DNA from: Undibacterium sp.
Lineage (GTDB): Bacteria > Pseudomonadota > Gammaproteobacteria > Burkholderiales > Burkholderiaceae_D
Reading direction: 5' to 3'
NCBI RefSeq assembly: GCF_030651495.1
Contig: NZ_JAUSFI010000089.1
Location: 1 to 39,439 of the forward strand
DNA: 39,439 nt
Made by a program: the position numbers and the translations under genes. This document shows, in pieces, positions 8,428-16,835 of this stretch (positions are counted from its first letter, which is position 1; every line of letters starts with the position of its first letter). Under the pieces are notes generated by a model that did not search any database, was not told the origin of the DNA, and saw only the letters and a list, made by a program, of their open reading frames with translations.

Positions 8428-8991
8428 TTAATGAGAAACACCATCACGCTTTAAGACCTTCAAAATAGTCAAAAAGATAATTTTTATATCAAACCACAAA
8501 GACTGGCGGAGCGAGTATTCGAGATCCAATGCAACTTTATCGGGGATAGGCAATTCGTCACGCCCATTAATTTGCGCCCAACCGGTAAGACCCGGCACAA
8601 GATGGTGCACCCCACACCGGGTGCGCATTTCAATCAAATCGGTTTGATTGAATAAGGCTGGACGGGGGCCCACAAAACTCATATCACCCTTGATGATGCT
8701 CCACAGCTGAGGTAATTCGTCGAGACTGCTTTTCCGGAGAAAACCGCCGATGGGTGTCAAACAGGCATCTGGATTCACCAGCAGGTGAGATGCAACCGAT
8801 GGCGTGCCAATTTTCATACTGCGAAATTTCGGCATTTCAAAGATTCTATTGTTAAATCCGACACGATCCGACCAATACAAAGTGGGACCTCTAGATGTCA
8901 ACCTGACCATCAAAGAAATTATTAGTAGCGGACAACTCATCGCCATCAAAATAACCACCGACAGGAAGAAATCGAAAATCCTTTTTGCCAT
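8428..8991 (-). CDS. Initiating sugar-phosphate transferase (PglC/WcaJ catalytic domain)
   Basis: A 187-residue monotopic phosphoglycosyltransferase that moves a sugar 1-phosphate from a UDP-sugar to undecaprenyl phosphate, the first membrane step of glycan assembly. I start at ATG 8991 (MAKRIFDFFLSVVIL), preceded by AAGG overlapping the upstream gene's stop; an upstream reading to 9171 is shadow sequence. One re-entrant membrane helix lies at about 6-28. Family motifs follow: RLTSRGPTLYWSDRVG, FRSMK, a TPIGGFLRKSSLDELPQLW segment holding the catalytic Asp-Glu, MSFVGPRPAL and PGLTGWAQINGR. It is the short PglC-like form without the extra WcaJ membrane domain. A WbpM-type dehydratase downstream fits a 6-deoxy-amino-hexose primer sugar. 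Confidence 0.94.
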   Translation of the reverse strand: MAKRIFDFFLSVVILMAMSCPLLIISLMVRLTSRGPTLYWSDRVGFNNRIFEMPKFRSMKIGTPSVASHLLVNPDACLTPIGGFLRKSSLDELPQLWSIIKGDMSFVGPRPALFNQTDLIEMRTRCGVHHLVPGLTGWAQINGRDELPIPDKVALDLEYSLRQSLWFDIKIIFLTILKVLKRDGVSH

Positions 8992-8996
8992 ACTGA

Positions 8997-9000
8997 CCTT
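8997..9000 (-). promoter_or_regulatory. Ribosome binding site of the initiating transferase
   Basis: AAGG on the minus strand, five bases before ATG 8991 and overlapping the TAA of the upstream glycosyltransferase gene. It supports the short PglC-like start and suggests coupled translation. Confidence 0.65.
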
Positions 9001-10159
9001 AAATATCCGCGATATCAGCCCAACGTAAAGCGTACTCATCAATAACGTGACGATTGATAAGTAATGAATCAAAATTCTGGAGACATCGCTGTCGCGCAAG
9101 TAATCCCATCTCCTCGCGAAGCACATCATTTTCGATAAGTCGAAGCAGCTCTCTTTCCAACGCATCCACATCTTTCACTGGAATCAGTATGCCTGTCTCA
9201 TTATCAACAATCGCATCCCGAATACCAACGATGTCGCTTCCAACTGTTGGCACGCTCATTGCTGCCGCCTCCAGAACAACCGTGCCAAAACCCTCTCTGT
9301 AACTAGGCAGGCACAACACGTCTGAAATCGCCAAAAATCGTTCTGGCTCGCTCACATAGCCAACAGACAGGATACCAGGGTTATTTTTAATCGCACTCAA
9401 AGTATGCGTGGGCAATGGGTCAAGCTCAGCCTCAAACGGCCCCACAAGCAACAACTTACATGCACAACCCAACCCCTGAAGCTTTTCAAAGGCGGCAATC
9501 AGCTCAACTACCCCTTTATCGACTGTTAAACGTCCGACAAATACCAAAACCTTCTCGGCGGCGCTCAACCCCAATTGATTCCGCATTTGGTTAGCCACGA
9601 ATTCCCACCGTTGTGGATCAAAGCGGCGACAATCTATACCCGCCAAGGAACCCGCACCAAGAGTTTTTACCTTATCACAGCCAACAACTCCCTCATCGAC
9701 TAGAAATTTCGCTTGCGAATAGCTATCGGTGTAGTTCATAGAGCTCAGACGAGCTGTAAGACAATCCGCAGATTTAACAACGGTTCGCTTGAACCCACTA
9801 GCGACCACCCACGGCTGTCCCGTGAAGGTGTGAAGTCGGACAGGCACTCGCACCAGCCACGCAGCAACCATACTCAATAAACCGGCCTTCGGCGTAGTTG
9901 AATGGACCACATCGAAATCACTCGACCAAAAAAACCTAATCAACCTCCAGAGAGCCGAAATGTCCCTCAAGAGAGAAATAGATCGAGGAATTTCAATTAG
10001 TTTAATATTAATTCCAGCTATGTCTTGCAATGATGCGATTTCCAATCCATCAGAACAAACTAGTGTCACACTGTGACCAGCTGCAATAGTGGCCACTATT
10101 TGCGATCGCAAGTGGTTTTGCAGCATAAATGGTACCGTAGCCGTTCGGCAGATTTTCAT
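8999..10159 (-). CDS. GT4 glycosyltransferase, PglA-like
   Basis: A 386-residue GT-B retaining glycosyltransferase of the cytoplasmic membrane face. The N-terminal acceptor domain opens MKICRTATVPFMLQNHLRSQI, as in PglA/WbnE-like enzymes, with HSTTPKAGLL and HTFTGQPWV near 85-120. The C-terminal nucleotide-sugar domain shows VFVGRLTVDKGV (about 206-217) and the EX7E-type motif PSYREGFGTVVLEAAAM (about 281-297), followed by DIVGIRDAI and GILIPVKD. It ends 7 bases before the initiating transferase gene, so it may add the second sugar, as PglA does next to PglC (inference). Donor sugar unknown. Confidence 0.92.
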   Translation of the reverse strand: MKICRTATVPFMLQNHLRSQIVATIAAGHSVTLVCSDGLEIASLQDIAGINIKLIEIPRSISLLRDISALWRLIRFFWSSDFDVVHSTTPKAGLLSMVAAWLVRVPVRLHTFTGQPWVVASGFKRTVVKSADCLTARLSSMNYTDSYSQAKFLVDEGVVGCDKVKTLGAGSLAGIDCRRFDPQRWEFVANQMRNQLGLSAAEKVLVFVGRLTVDKGVVELIAAFEKLQGLGCACKLLLVGPFEAELDPLPTHTLSAIKNNPGILSVGYVSEPERFLAISDVLCLPSYREGFGTVVLEAAAMSVPTVGSDIVGIRDAIVDNETGILIPVKDVDALERELLRLIENDVLREEMGLLARQRCLQNFDSLLINRHVIDEYALRWADIADI

Positions 10160-10226
10160 TTCAATATTGCCGATTTAACGAAGACAAGAAATAGGCAAGA
10201 AGCAAAATTCAGGATGAAGCAAATAA

Positions 10227-11237
10227 TTACAATCTCAACTCTTCGCGAATATAGTCCAGGCTTAGTAATAGCGAGCGAACTTGCTCACTATCCAATTGCG
10301 TCGTATTGTGGGATGTATAGTCATCAATATTTGATATCTTCTCTTCACCTACGCTTGAATAGATCGAATAATTAAGATCACGATTGTCAGCAGGAATACG
10401 ATAATAATCATCAATATTCTGAGATCGCGCCATTTCTTCACGCGAAACCAAAGTTTCGTATAGTTTTTCCCCATGACGAGTACCGATTGTAGATATAACA
10501 CTTTTGCTGGGGAACAATAACTTCAGCGCAGTAGCGAGATCTGCCACTGTGGATGCGGGAGCTTTTTGGACAAAAATATCTCCCTGACTACCATGCTCAA
10601 AAGCATGTAAAACCAAATCGACAGACTCTTCTAACGACATCAAAAAACGCGTCATCTTTGGATCTGTAATAGTTAAAGGACGCCCTTCTTTTAGTTGTGA
10701 TACAAATAACGGAATAACCGAACCCCTGGACGCCATTACGTTTCCATATCGTGTCGCACAGAATACTGTTTCTTGCGGATTCAGCATTCTGGCTTTAGCG
10801 ACCATCAACTTTTCCATCATTGCCTTAGAAATACCCATCGCATTGATGGGGTACACCGCCTTATCCGTACTCAGCAAAATTACACGCTTGACCCCCGCGG
10901 CGATTGCTGCGTTCATCACATTCTCAGCTCCGATCACATTTGTTCTAACCGCCTCCATAGGGTAGAACTCACACGATGGCACTTGCTTGAGCGCCGCCGC
11001 ATGGAAAACATAATCCACCCCCTTCATTGACTGGAACAAACCCTCATAATTTCTGACATCACCCAAACAAAATCTCAACTTATCGCTAGCTAATCCAATT
11101 CGCATCTCCTCCTGCTTTTTCTCATCGCGGCTGAAAATCCGAATTTCACGTACTCCAGTTGATAAAAAACGGCGTAAAACAGCGTGTCCAAAAGAACCCG
11201 TCCCACCAGTAATCATTAATACTTTATTAGTAAACAT
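10227..11237 (-). CDS. fnlA: UDP-GlcNAc 4,6-dehydratase/5-epimerase, FnlA/CapE/WbjB family
   Basis: A 336-residue soluble SDR. CapE/FnlA/WbjB enzymes convert UDP-GlcNAc to UDP-2-acetamido-2,6-dideoxy-L-arabino-4-hexulose, the first step towards UDP-L-FucNAc (or L-QuiNAc/L-RhaNAc derivatives). The NAD(P) motif is GGTGSFG (11-17), IFSRDEKKQEEM follows, then HAAALKQVPSCE and the active-site stretch STDKAVYPINAMGISK with Met134-x3-Lys138, where Met replaces the usual Tyr as in CapE. TRYGNVMASRGSVIPLF and GTRHGEKLYETL are typical. The usual partners FnlB/WbjC and FnlC/WbjD are not in the window, which is odd. Gaps of 17 and 67 bases separate it from the flanking glycosyltransferase genes. Confidence 0.9.
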   Translation of the reverse strand: MFTNKVLMITGGTGSFGHAVLRRFLSTGVREIRIFSRDEKKQEEMRIGLASDKLRFCLGDVRNYEGLFQSMKGVDYVFHAAALKQVPSCEFYPMEAVRTNVIGAENVMNAAIAAGVKRVILLSTDKAVYPINAMGISKAMMEKLMVAKARMLNPQETVFCATRYGNVMASRGSVIPLFVSQLKEGRPLTITDPKMTRFLMSLEESVDLVLHAFEHGSQGDIFVQKAPASTVADLATALKLLFPSKSVISTIGTRHGEKLYETLVSREEMARSQNIDDYYRIPADNRDLNYSIYSSVGEEKISNIDDYTSHNTTQLDSEQVRSLLLSLDYIREELRL

Positions 11238-11254
11238 ATATAAATTCGTGGAAA

Positions 11255-12313
11255 TCAGTTGAGTTCACTCAGTGAACGCAAAAAAGAATCTGAAGATTTA
11301 ATTGTTGGCGTCAATTCCGGAATTTTTAGGAAACGCTTAACAGATCTGGATATAGACAATGCTGAATTTGGATCAAAGCTTTCAGCGGGAACGACCAAAT
11401 CCCGTACATAGTCTGACTCGGCAGCCAGTATTGGAATATTATTTTCTTTCGCCTCAATCAGAGGCAAACCGAAAGACTCACATAGCGATGGGAAAATCAG
11501 TGCAGTAGAAGACTTCAATTGGCACAGAACTGCAGAATGAGACACCACCCCAATATTAACAACCTTAATACCATCGTTCGTCATAGCGGCATCTAGGTAC
11601 TGCAATAAGCTTTTATACCGAGAATCAAGCGTAAGGATCAAGATCGGGTATATATTCTCCTTCGCAAGATTCACCCAAGCCTGAATCAACATTCTATGAT
11701 TTTTATGCGGAGTACCAAGCGCAGGATAAAAGAAGCAAGATGCCTCAATAGATTCACTTGCAACTCCATCGCTCGCTATTTCTTTCAAATTCAAGAATGG
11801 ATAAATTTCAACTACGTTTGAGTTGATCTTAAACTCTCGACACAAACCATCCTTTACTGATCTGGATTGGACAAAGATACGATCCGCCGTTCCAAGCCGC
11901 AACTTAATCCAAATCAACTCAATATTGAATTTGACAGCGGCACCAACACCAACCACGTACTTACTAAACTGCCGAAAATACAATACAGTTTGAAAGTAAA
12001 CAACAGTTTTTGCCCTACATGGAAACAGCGGTGGAAGATTACCGAAACACAAAAGCAAAGCGTCAGCATTTCGCCGCGCCAGCCTCCATATTTTTACTTC
12101 TGACATAAACCGTCCAAATATAGTAGCACGAACGCTCACCACATCAAAATCAGGCGAAACTGGAAAATACTGGGGGTCTGTACTGATAAGCCGCTCATCC
12201 AAGAAGACCACCACCTTTGAATTTCGATACAGATCGCGTGCTGACGTAAGCAAACTCAACAGTAGAGATTTTGCGCCACTTTCGTGGATATTATTAGCCT
12301 GGATAATAAGCAT
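11255..12313 (-). CDS. GT4-type glycosyltransferase
   Basis: A 352-residue GT-B glycosyltransferase. The N-terminal half is diverged but has the WbcN-like opening IQANNIHESGAKSLLLSLL. The C-terminal half shows FFYPALGTPHKNHRMLIQAW (about 192-211) and the acidic donor-binding motif IFPSLCESFGLPLIEAKEN (about 283-301). The ATG overlaps the stop of the preceding GT2 gene by one base (TAATG), so the two are probably translated together. Acceptor and donor are unknown. The gene is visibly less GC-rich than the core block. Confidence 0.88.
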   Translation of the reverse strand: MLIIQANNIHESGAKSLLLSLLTSARDLYRNSKVVVFLDERLISTDPQYFPVSPDFDVVSVRATIFGRFMSEVKIWRLARRNADALLLCFGNLPPLFPCRAKTVVYFQTVLYFRQFSKYVVGVGAAVKFNIELIWIKLRLGTADRIFVQSRSVKDGLCREFKINSNVVEIYPFLNLKEIASDGVASESIEASCFFYPALGTPHKNHRMLIQAWVNLAKENIYPILILTLDSRYKSLLQYLDAAMTNDGIKVVNIGVVSHSAVLCQLKSSTALIFPSLCESFGLPLIEAKENNIPILAAESDYVRDLVVPAESFDPNSALSISRSVKRFLKIPELTPTIKSSDSFLRSLSELN

Positions 12314-13212
12314 TAATGTTCGACCTGCATGCCACTTTTTTTGGTTAAGTATTTGAACATATATCTCAATACCAGTGCGGCGTAAAAAACATACATACGG
12401 GCAGTTCCTCGATCACTCAATTTCATAAAATATCTGCGGACGGCCATTTCAGCCTTGGTATGCCTGAAAAACTGCCGAACCTCGTCATCGAAAGCCGACA
12501 CCAAATACAATCCGCATGCAGATCGAGTTTCAATAAATAACCTAACACCACTCTGGCGCAACAAGTGAGAGTGAATCATGTCTTCGCAATATGCCTTGCC
12601 GGGAAAGTGGAAGTAATTTTTGAGCACTAGATTGCTTCGGCGGTGCATCACGCATCCGCCGGCAAGCCACTCAACCTCAACCATTCCTTTTACATCTGGA
12701 TTTGGAATCAATCCAATTGGCACTCCGGATTTCAGGATGGCTCCCTCCTTATAACCAGCTCGACCATTCATTATGAAGTAATAAATCCAATTGAAAAATC
12801 CAACATTCCTTGCTGTTAGATATACAGACTGCTCCGTCCTACAATTGACCAGTGCCGGAGCTACAGCGATATTATTTTGACTAAAAATTGCAATCAATAA
12901 CATCTCCAAGCAGTCCGTCGCAGGAAACATGTCATCGTCCATTTGCACAACAAACTCATTCTTTGCTTGTTGGAAACCGATAACCCGTTGCGCCACTTGC
13001 CCCCGGCATGGCGTAACAACGATCTTAGTATTTGCAGCTGCTGAAATCTGCACATGAGCCGCCTCCTTCTCAGGGATGCATATAAGAATTTCAGCTGGAG
13101 CAATAGTTCCACGATTCAACGCATCAATCGTCGCTTGAAGCGTCGGGCCGCCCAAAGTAGCAATGACTACTGTTATTGCTGTAGACCGCACATCTAATTT
13201 GGCTTCACGCAT
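12313..13212 (-). CDS. GT2-family glycosyltransferase
   Basis: A 299-residue GT-A inverting glycosyltransferase. The N-terminal Rossmann-like part has ITVVIATLGGPTLQATIDAL (about 13-32), and the metal/donor acidic motif QMDDDMFP places Asp residues at 92-94. A later EVEWLAGGCVMHRRS and YCEDMIHSHLLRQSG (about 207-221) supply the ED acidic motif of this family. There is a weakly hydrophobic C-terminus (MYVFYAALVLRYMFKYL) that may associate with the membrane. The stop overlaps the next gene's ATG by one base. Specificity unknown. Confidence 0.9.
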   Translation of the reverse strand: MREAKLDVRSTAITVVIATLGGPTLQATIDALNRGTIAPAEILICIPEKEAAHVQISAAANTKIVVTPCRGQVAQRVIGFQQAKNEFVVQMDDDMFPATDCLEMLLIAIFSQNNIAVAPALVNCRTEQSVYLTARNVGFFNWIYYFIMNGRAGYKEGAILKSGVPIGLIPNPDVKGMVEVEWLAGGCVMHRRSNLVLKNYFHFPGKAYCEDMIHSHLLRQSGVRLFIETRSACGLYLVSAFDDEVRQFFRHTKAEMAVRRYFMKLSDRGTARMYVFYAALVLRYMFKYLTKKSGMQVEH

Positions 13213-13232
13213 TGCTCTAAACTTTCAACTTA

Positions 13233-14156
13233 TTAGGTCACTGCAGCACTTAGCTCTTGCCTACGCCCAGTTTCTTCCTGTCGCTTTAATTCTAAAAGAT
13301 AGTCACGTACAGTACCCATTTTGCGGTTAAGAATAGTGCGTACTTTGGTGTTATTCAATGACATATCGCGCGGTCGAACTAGCCTAAGATTTTCAACAGG
13401 CGATTGCACCCGCTGAATCAGCGAAGCAGGCAGATTAAACGATTCCGCCAAAGAAAGGGCGAAATCATATTTTGATAATCGCTGATCCCCCACCACATTG
13501 AAAATTCCGGAACAACGCTCAGTCACCAAATCATGAGTAGTTTGCGCCAGAAAATCAGCAAGAATTGGAGTGAAGTAAACATCATCAAATAGCGGTAGCC
13601 TTTCCCCGGCACGCAAACCATATATCAACCAGTCACTAAACGATCTCCGTTGCGTATATCCCCATCCGAAAAAATTAGTCCGCAAAATTATGGCGTACGG
13701 GCAAGCCTTTTGCACCAACTCCTCTGCAAGCAACTTACTGTGTCCATACTCGTTTAGTGGCTTGGGACATGCTTTTTCAGTGTAAAAACTTGATTCACCA
13801 GCAAACAAGTGGTCTGTGGACACGTGGACAAATGGTAAACCGAGACGATTCGCCACCCGTGCGACGTTTTCCGCTAGCACAGCATTCACGTGAAATGCCA
13901 TTTTTGTGTCATCTTCACAAGCTTCTACATTCGTCAATCCAACGGTGTGAACGATTAGATCGAGGTGCTTCAACGCAATTTGATCTTCCAGATGCACCCA
14001 GTTATCTAAATCAAGGGGGGCCGAGGTCACCCCCGACAGAGAAACCCGATGCAAATGGGTTCCCAGAATGACGTCCCATTGATCACGAACCGCACAAGCC
14101 CAATTGAGGGCCAGTAAACCTGTCCCTCCTGTGATGAGCACTCTAGGCTTTCTCAT
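13233..14156 (-). CDS. RmlD-like NAD(P)-dependent sugar nucleotide reductase (SDR)
   Basis: A 307-residue extended SDR closest in pattern to dTDP-4-dehydrorhamnose reductases. The nucleotide motif is TGGTGLLALNWA (9-20, variant of GxxGxxG with Ala-Leu), then HTVGLTNVEACE (70-81), STDHLFAG (113-120) and the catalytic Tyr137-x3-Lys141 in EYGHSKLLAEE. Family members reduce 4-keto-6-deoxy NDP-sugars. No RmlA/B/C genes are present, so it probably does not make dTDP-rhamnose. It could reduce the 4-keto product of the FnlA- or WbpM-type dehydratase in this locus (inference). It starts 4 bases inside the end of the LIC13510-like gene. Confidence 0.82.
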   Translation of the reverse strand: MRKPRVLITGGTGLLALNWACAVRDQWDVILGTHLHRVSLSGVTSAPLDLDNWVHLEDQIALKHLDLIVHTVGLTNVEACEDDTKMAFHVNAVLAENVARVANRLGLPFVHVSTDHLFAGESSFYTEKACPKPLNEYGHSKLLAEELVQKACPYAIILRTNFFGWGYTQRRSFSDWLIYGLRAGERLPLFDDVYFTPILADFLAQTTHDLVTERCSGIFNVVGDQRLSKYDFALSLAESFNLPASLIQRVQSPVENLRLVRPRDMSLNNTKVRTILNRKMGTVRDYLLELKRQEETGRRQELSAAVT

Positions 14157-16063
14157 TGGTCAACAGTCCTTACGCCAGCGCCTGCAAGCAGGCTATTCCA
14201 ACGTGGAAGCTGATTGTCAAGCCAAAAGTACGTATTGATGGCTGATGCTGATCCCTTTGCAAATCCGGACCGGATTTCATCAGCTAAGGCTTGAGGACTG
14301 TCAACAAACCGAACACCCTTAACCCCGCGCAAAGGACTTTGATTGAGATCATCCTCATCAAGAAAGACAACTACAGAGAGGCCAGCAAGCAGTGCGTCCA
14401 AGCCCGCGGATGTTGTATTGCTGGAAAATGCAAAGTCAAATTCACTCATTATTTCACCCAGCGGCTGGTCCGTGATTTCGAAAGACAGGTTACTGCAGTC
14501 CATTTTTTCTATTCTGCAAACTGGATGCCGCTTGAGTGTCAAGTTAAGCTCAATACCAGACAATCTTGCCGCCTCGGCAATGCAACGAAGCATCTTAAGA
14601 GTTTGCTTAAACGTGAAGTCGCCAAGTATCAGTACCTTCAGGGGCGTCACGATAGCGGTCTCAGCATTGAAATTTTTAGCTGCTATGTGTCGATCTGAAA
14701 GATTAGATTCGTAGGCGAGCAAATATTGAAATCGCAATGCCTCTACAGGTACAAGTCGGACAGCTGGATAGCCAGTCTGGGTAAAAGCACGCCAAGCCAT
14801 TTGACCATTGATTGCTAATCTATCGGGTATTGGTTTTGCAGATGAGTCTTTGGACATCAGGGTTCTTGAATCATCAAAGTTATTCAAGTGCCAAAAGACC
14901 ACCGTAGCATGCGGGACGCCGATGATCTGTCCATGTTTGTGTTTTCTCCACGCCCAGAGCATGGCACTTTCCCATCCCTGATTTTCCCAAAGATACAGGC
15001 CTAAGGGCTGATGCGGCATATCTTTGAATATCGAGTCAAATAACTCCATCCATAGGCAGTTTTGCAATCCCGCAGCACCAACAGTTGAGGTAGTCCAATC
15101 GTGCCTTAAAAGAGGCCACAACCAAACACCAGATCCCATTGGACTAAAAAGATCAGCGATCTCCGTTACCTGTGAAGATGCTCGAATGAGGCACTTCCAA
15201 CGGATTAGGGCCCGGTATACGATGCCCCCCGTTAGATATGATTCCAAAAAGCTATGACACCCTTGTTTTTTAGAATCTCTATTGAAGCGGTTTAACCATT
15301 TATTTCCAGTACCTACATCCGGTGATCCAGAACCTAGGAGACGGTGATGAATCCAGTTGGTATGAAAGCCCGCATTTTGAAGGTGCGTTGGCAGGGCTTC
15401 CCATTGCCGCGAACGAAAGTTCCCCTTACTACAAGATAGTGCGTCTAGATTGAAGAAATATGAGCAAAAAAATATGCTCCCACTTCCAGAAAACCATTTT
15501 GGTTTTATTACCGAACCACGCGGCCACTTTACGATTAGATGCCTTATGCTAATTAGCGCTTGTGCCCAATACGGAACAATGCTGTAGACGCGACGCAATG
15601 ACCACTTCTGTCTTACCAGGGTATTCCTCGCCCAAGAAAACTTAATTCCGAGGTTGAAACAAAGGCGCTCTATTGACTGCGCAAGAGTTCCATCTGTGCA
15701 TTCGAGAATCAAACTAGAGGGTTTCTTACTCAGTAGGATCTCTTCAAGTGCCAGCATCCGAAGGCAGTCATAGATTCGAGGAGACTTAAACGGACTTTTT
15801 TCCGCCAGTTGCGTCATCCACCAAAAACTCAATCCTTCACCTGACTCCAAATGCTCTACCAATCGCTTTCCGCTCACCTGACGCTCACCTAGATCATGTA
15901 TAAAAGTGAGGTATTTTTCTCTTAAGCCCTCACCATGCGCTTCCAAATAGCGCGGAACGGAAATCGATTCGCAGTCTTGACCATAACTCTGCCAATACAC
16001 CAGCCCATCGGATTGGTGAGGCACCCGGTCTGTACGAGCCCAAACAGTTAGTTCACTAGTCAT
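14153..16063 (-). CDS. Surface carbohydrate biosynthesis protein, LIC13510-like (putative transferase)
   Basis: A 636-residue protein I place, with moderate confidence, in the surface-carbohydrate family named after Leptospira LIC13510 (TIGR04326). It has no signal peptide. The C-terminal part looks like a GT-B/Kdo-transferase-like fold: VLILGDFTFKQTLKMLRCI (about 483-501), LTLKRHP, then FDFAFSSNTTSAGLDALLAG (about 550-570) and VVVFLDEDDLNQSPLRGV. The mid-region LYLWENQGWESAMLWAWR and GVPHATVVFWHLN is reminiscent of polysialyl/Kdo-type transferases with an HATVVF motif. It overlaps the methyltransferase gene by 8 bases and closes a coupled ten-gene set that contains a CMP-sugar synthetase, so it is the leading candidate to transfer that product. 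Function not established. Confidence 0.7.
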   Translation of the reverse strand: MTSELTVWARTDRVPHQSDGLVYWQSYGQDCESISVPRYLEAHGEGLREKYLTFIHDLGERQVSGKRLVEHLESGEGLSFWWMTQLAEKSPFKSPRIYDCLRMLALEEILLSKKPSSLILECTDGTLAQSIERLCFNLGIKFSWARNTLVRQKWSLRRVYSIVPYWAQALISIRHLIVKWPRGSVIKPKWFSGSGSIFFCSYFFNLDALSCSKGNFRSRQWEALPTHLQNAGFHTNWIHHRLLGSGSPDVGTGNKWLNRFNRDSKKQGCHSFLESYLTGGIVYRALIRWKCLIRASSQVTEIADLFSPMGSGVWLWPLLRHDWTTSTVGAAGLQNCLWMELFDSIFKDMPHQPLGLYLWENQGWESAMLWAWRKHKHGQIIGVPHATVVFWHLNNFDDSRTLMSKDSSAKPIPDRLAINGQMAWRAFTQTGYPAVRLVPVEALRFQYLLAYESNLSDRHIAAKNFNAETAIVTPLKVLILGDFTFKQTLKMLRCIAEAARLSGIELNLTLKRHPVCRIEKMDCSNLSFEITDQPLGEIMSEFDFAFSSNTTSAGLDALLAGLSVVVFLDEDDLNQSPLRGVKGVRFVDSPQALADEIRSGFAKGSASAINTYFWLDNQLPRWNSLLAGAGVRTVDQ

Positions 16064-16835
16064 CCATCGGCACCACGTGCGCTATTGCATCCAAAATTTC
16101 AGCGGGTAAATCAAGCTGGAAGCGAGTGGCTTCGCTAACCGTCACTTTGCTTTTTTGGAGAGAGAATGCGGCAAAGCAGAGCTTCTGGTATGGAGTCACT
16201 GCGGTGACGGATGGTTGACCCCAATAGCCAAATGCATTCACTTCTACAGGATCGAATGTTGCAAGTTGCTTCACGAGTGCCCCGGCGTTAAGCACTACAT
16301 AAGAAGCGCACTCACCCTCTCTAACGCTGTCATAGTTAATGTACTGGTATGAGCGTTGCAGGTCATTGCACCCGTCTCCATCAGTCAATCTGAATGTTGC
16401 AACCAAATGTCCACCGGGGGCCACGTGAGCCCAGGCTGCTGCAAGCATTCGGGTGAATTCGACATTCCAGTCCACGCAACTTAGGGAAAAAACAACATCA
16501 AAGGTTTTGCCTGCCAGCTTTGACTGACTCAGTTTAAGAATATCGCCTTCCAACACATTGGCTTCTGGATTCATCTCGCGCGCAGCCTTGGCCGCTGACG
16601 GATTTATCTCCACGCCCGTATATTGGGTCACAGCAAATTGATCACGCAACGCAAGCCCTAGTCCACCACAGCCACATCCAATATCAAGAATATCGTGGCC
16701 TGGAGCAGGATTTAATTGCGCAATAATTACCCGCTCCGACTCATAAAATTGAGGCCAACTCACTCGATTTTGAGAAAAATAACGGGCAATCTCTTCCGTT
16801 TGATAGGCTATATTGGAAGTCATTTGGACATACAT
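16056..16835 (-). CDS. SAM-dependent class I methyltransferase
   Basis: 259 residues; cytoplasmic. SAM-binding motif I is ILDIGCGCGGLGLAL (about 49-63), acidic GVEINPSAA at the end of beta-2, EGDILKL (motif II region) and FDVVFSLSCVDW. The rest is a lid with a hydrophobic C-terminal part. The first Met overlaps the stop of the KdsB-like gene by one base (TAATG); Met5 is an alternative. Position between a cytidylyltransferase and a putative glycan transferase suggests O- or N-methylation of the sugar acid or of the glycan terminus, but the substrate cannot be told. Confidence 0.88.
   Translation of the reverse strand: MYVQMTSNIAYQTEEIARYFSQNRVSWPQFYESERVIIAQLNPAPGHDILDIGCGCGGLGLALRDQFAVTQYTGVEINPSAAKAAREMNPEANVLEGDILKLSQSKLAGKTFDVVFSLSCVDWNVEFTRMLAAAWAHVAPGGHLVATFRLTDGDGCNDLQRSYQYINYDSVREGECASYVVLNAGALVKQLATFDPVEVNAFGYWGQPSVTAVTPYQKLCFAAFSLQKSKVTVSEATRFQLDLPAEILDAIAHVVPMDD

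Noticed and set aside
13233..14156. rmlD of a dTDP-rhamnose pathway
   Set aside because: rmlA, rmlB and rmlC are absent, and the nucleotide-binding loop is atypical; kept as an RmlD-like reductase of unknown substrate.
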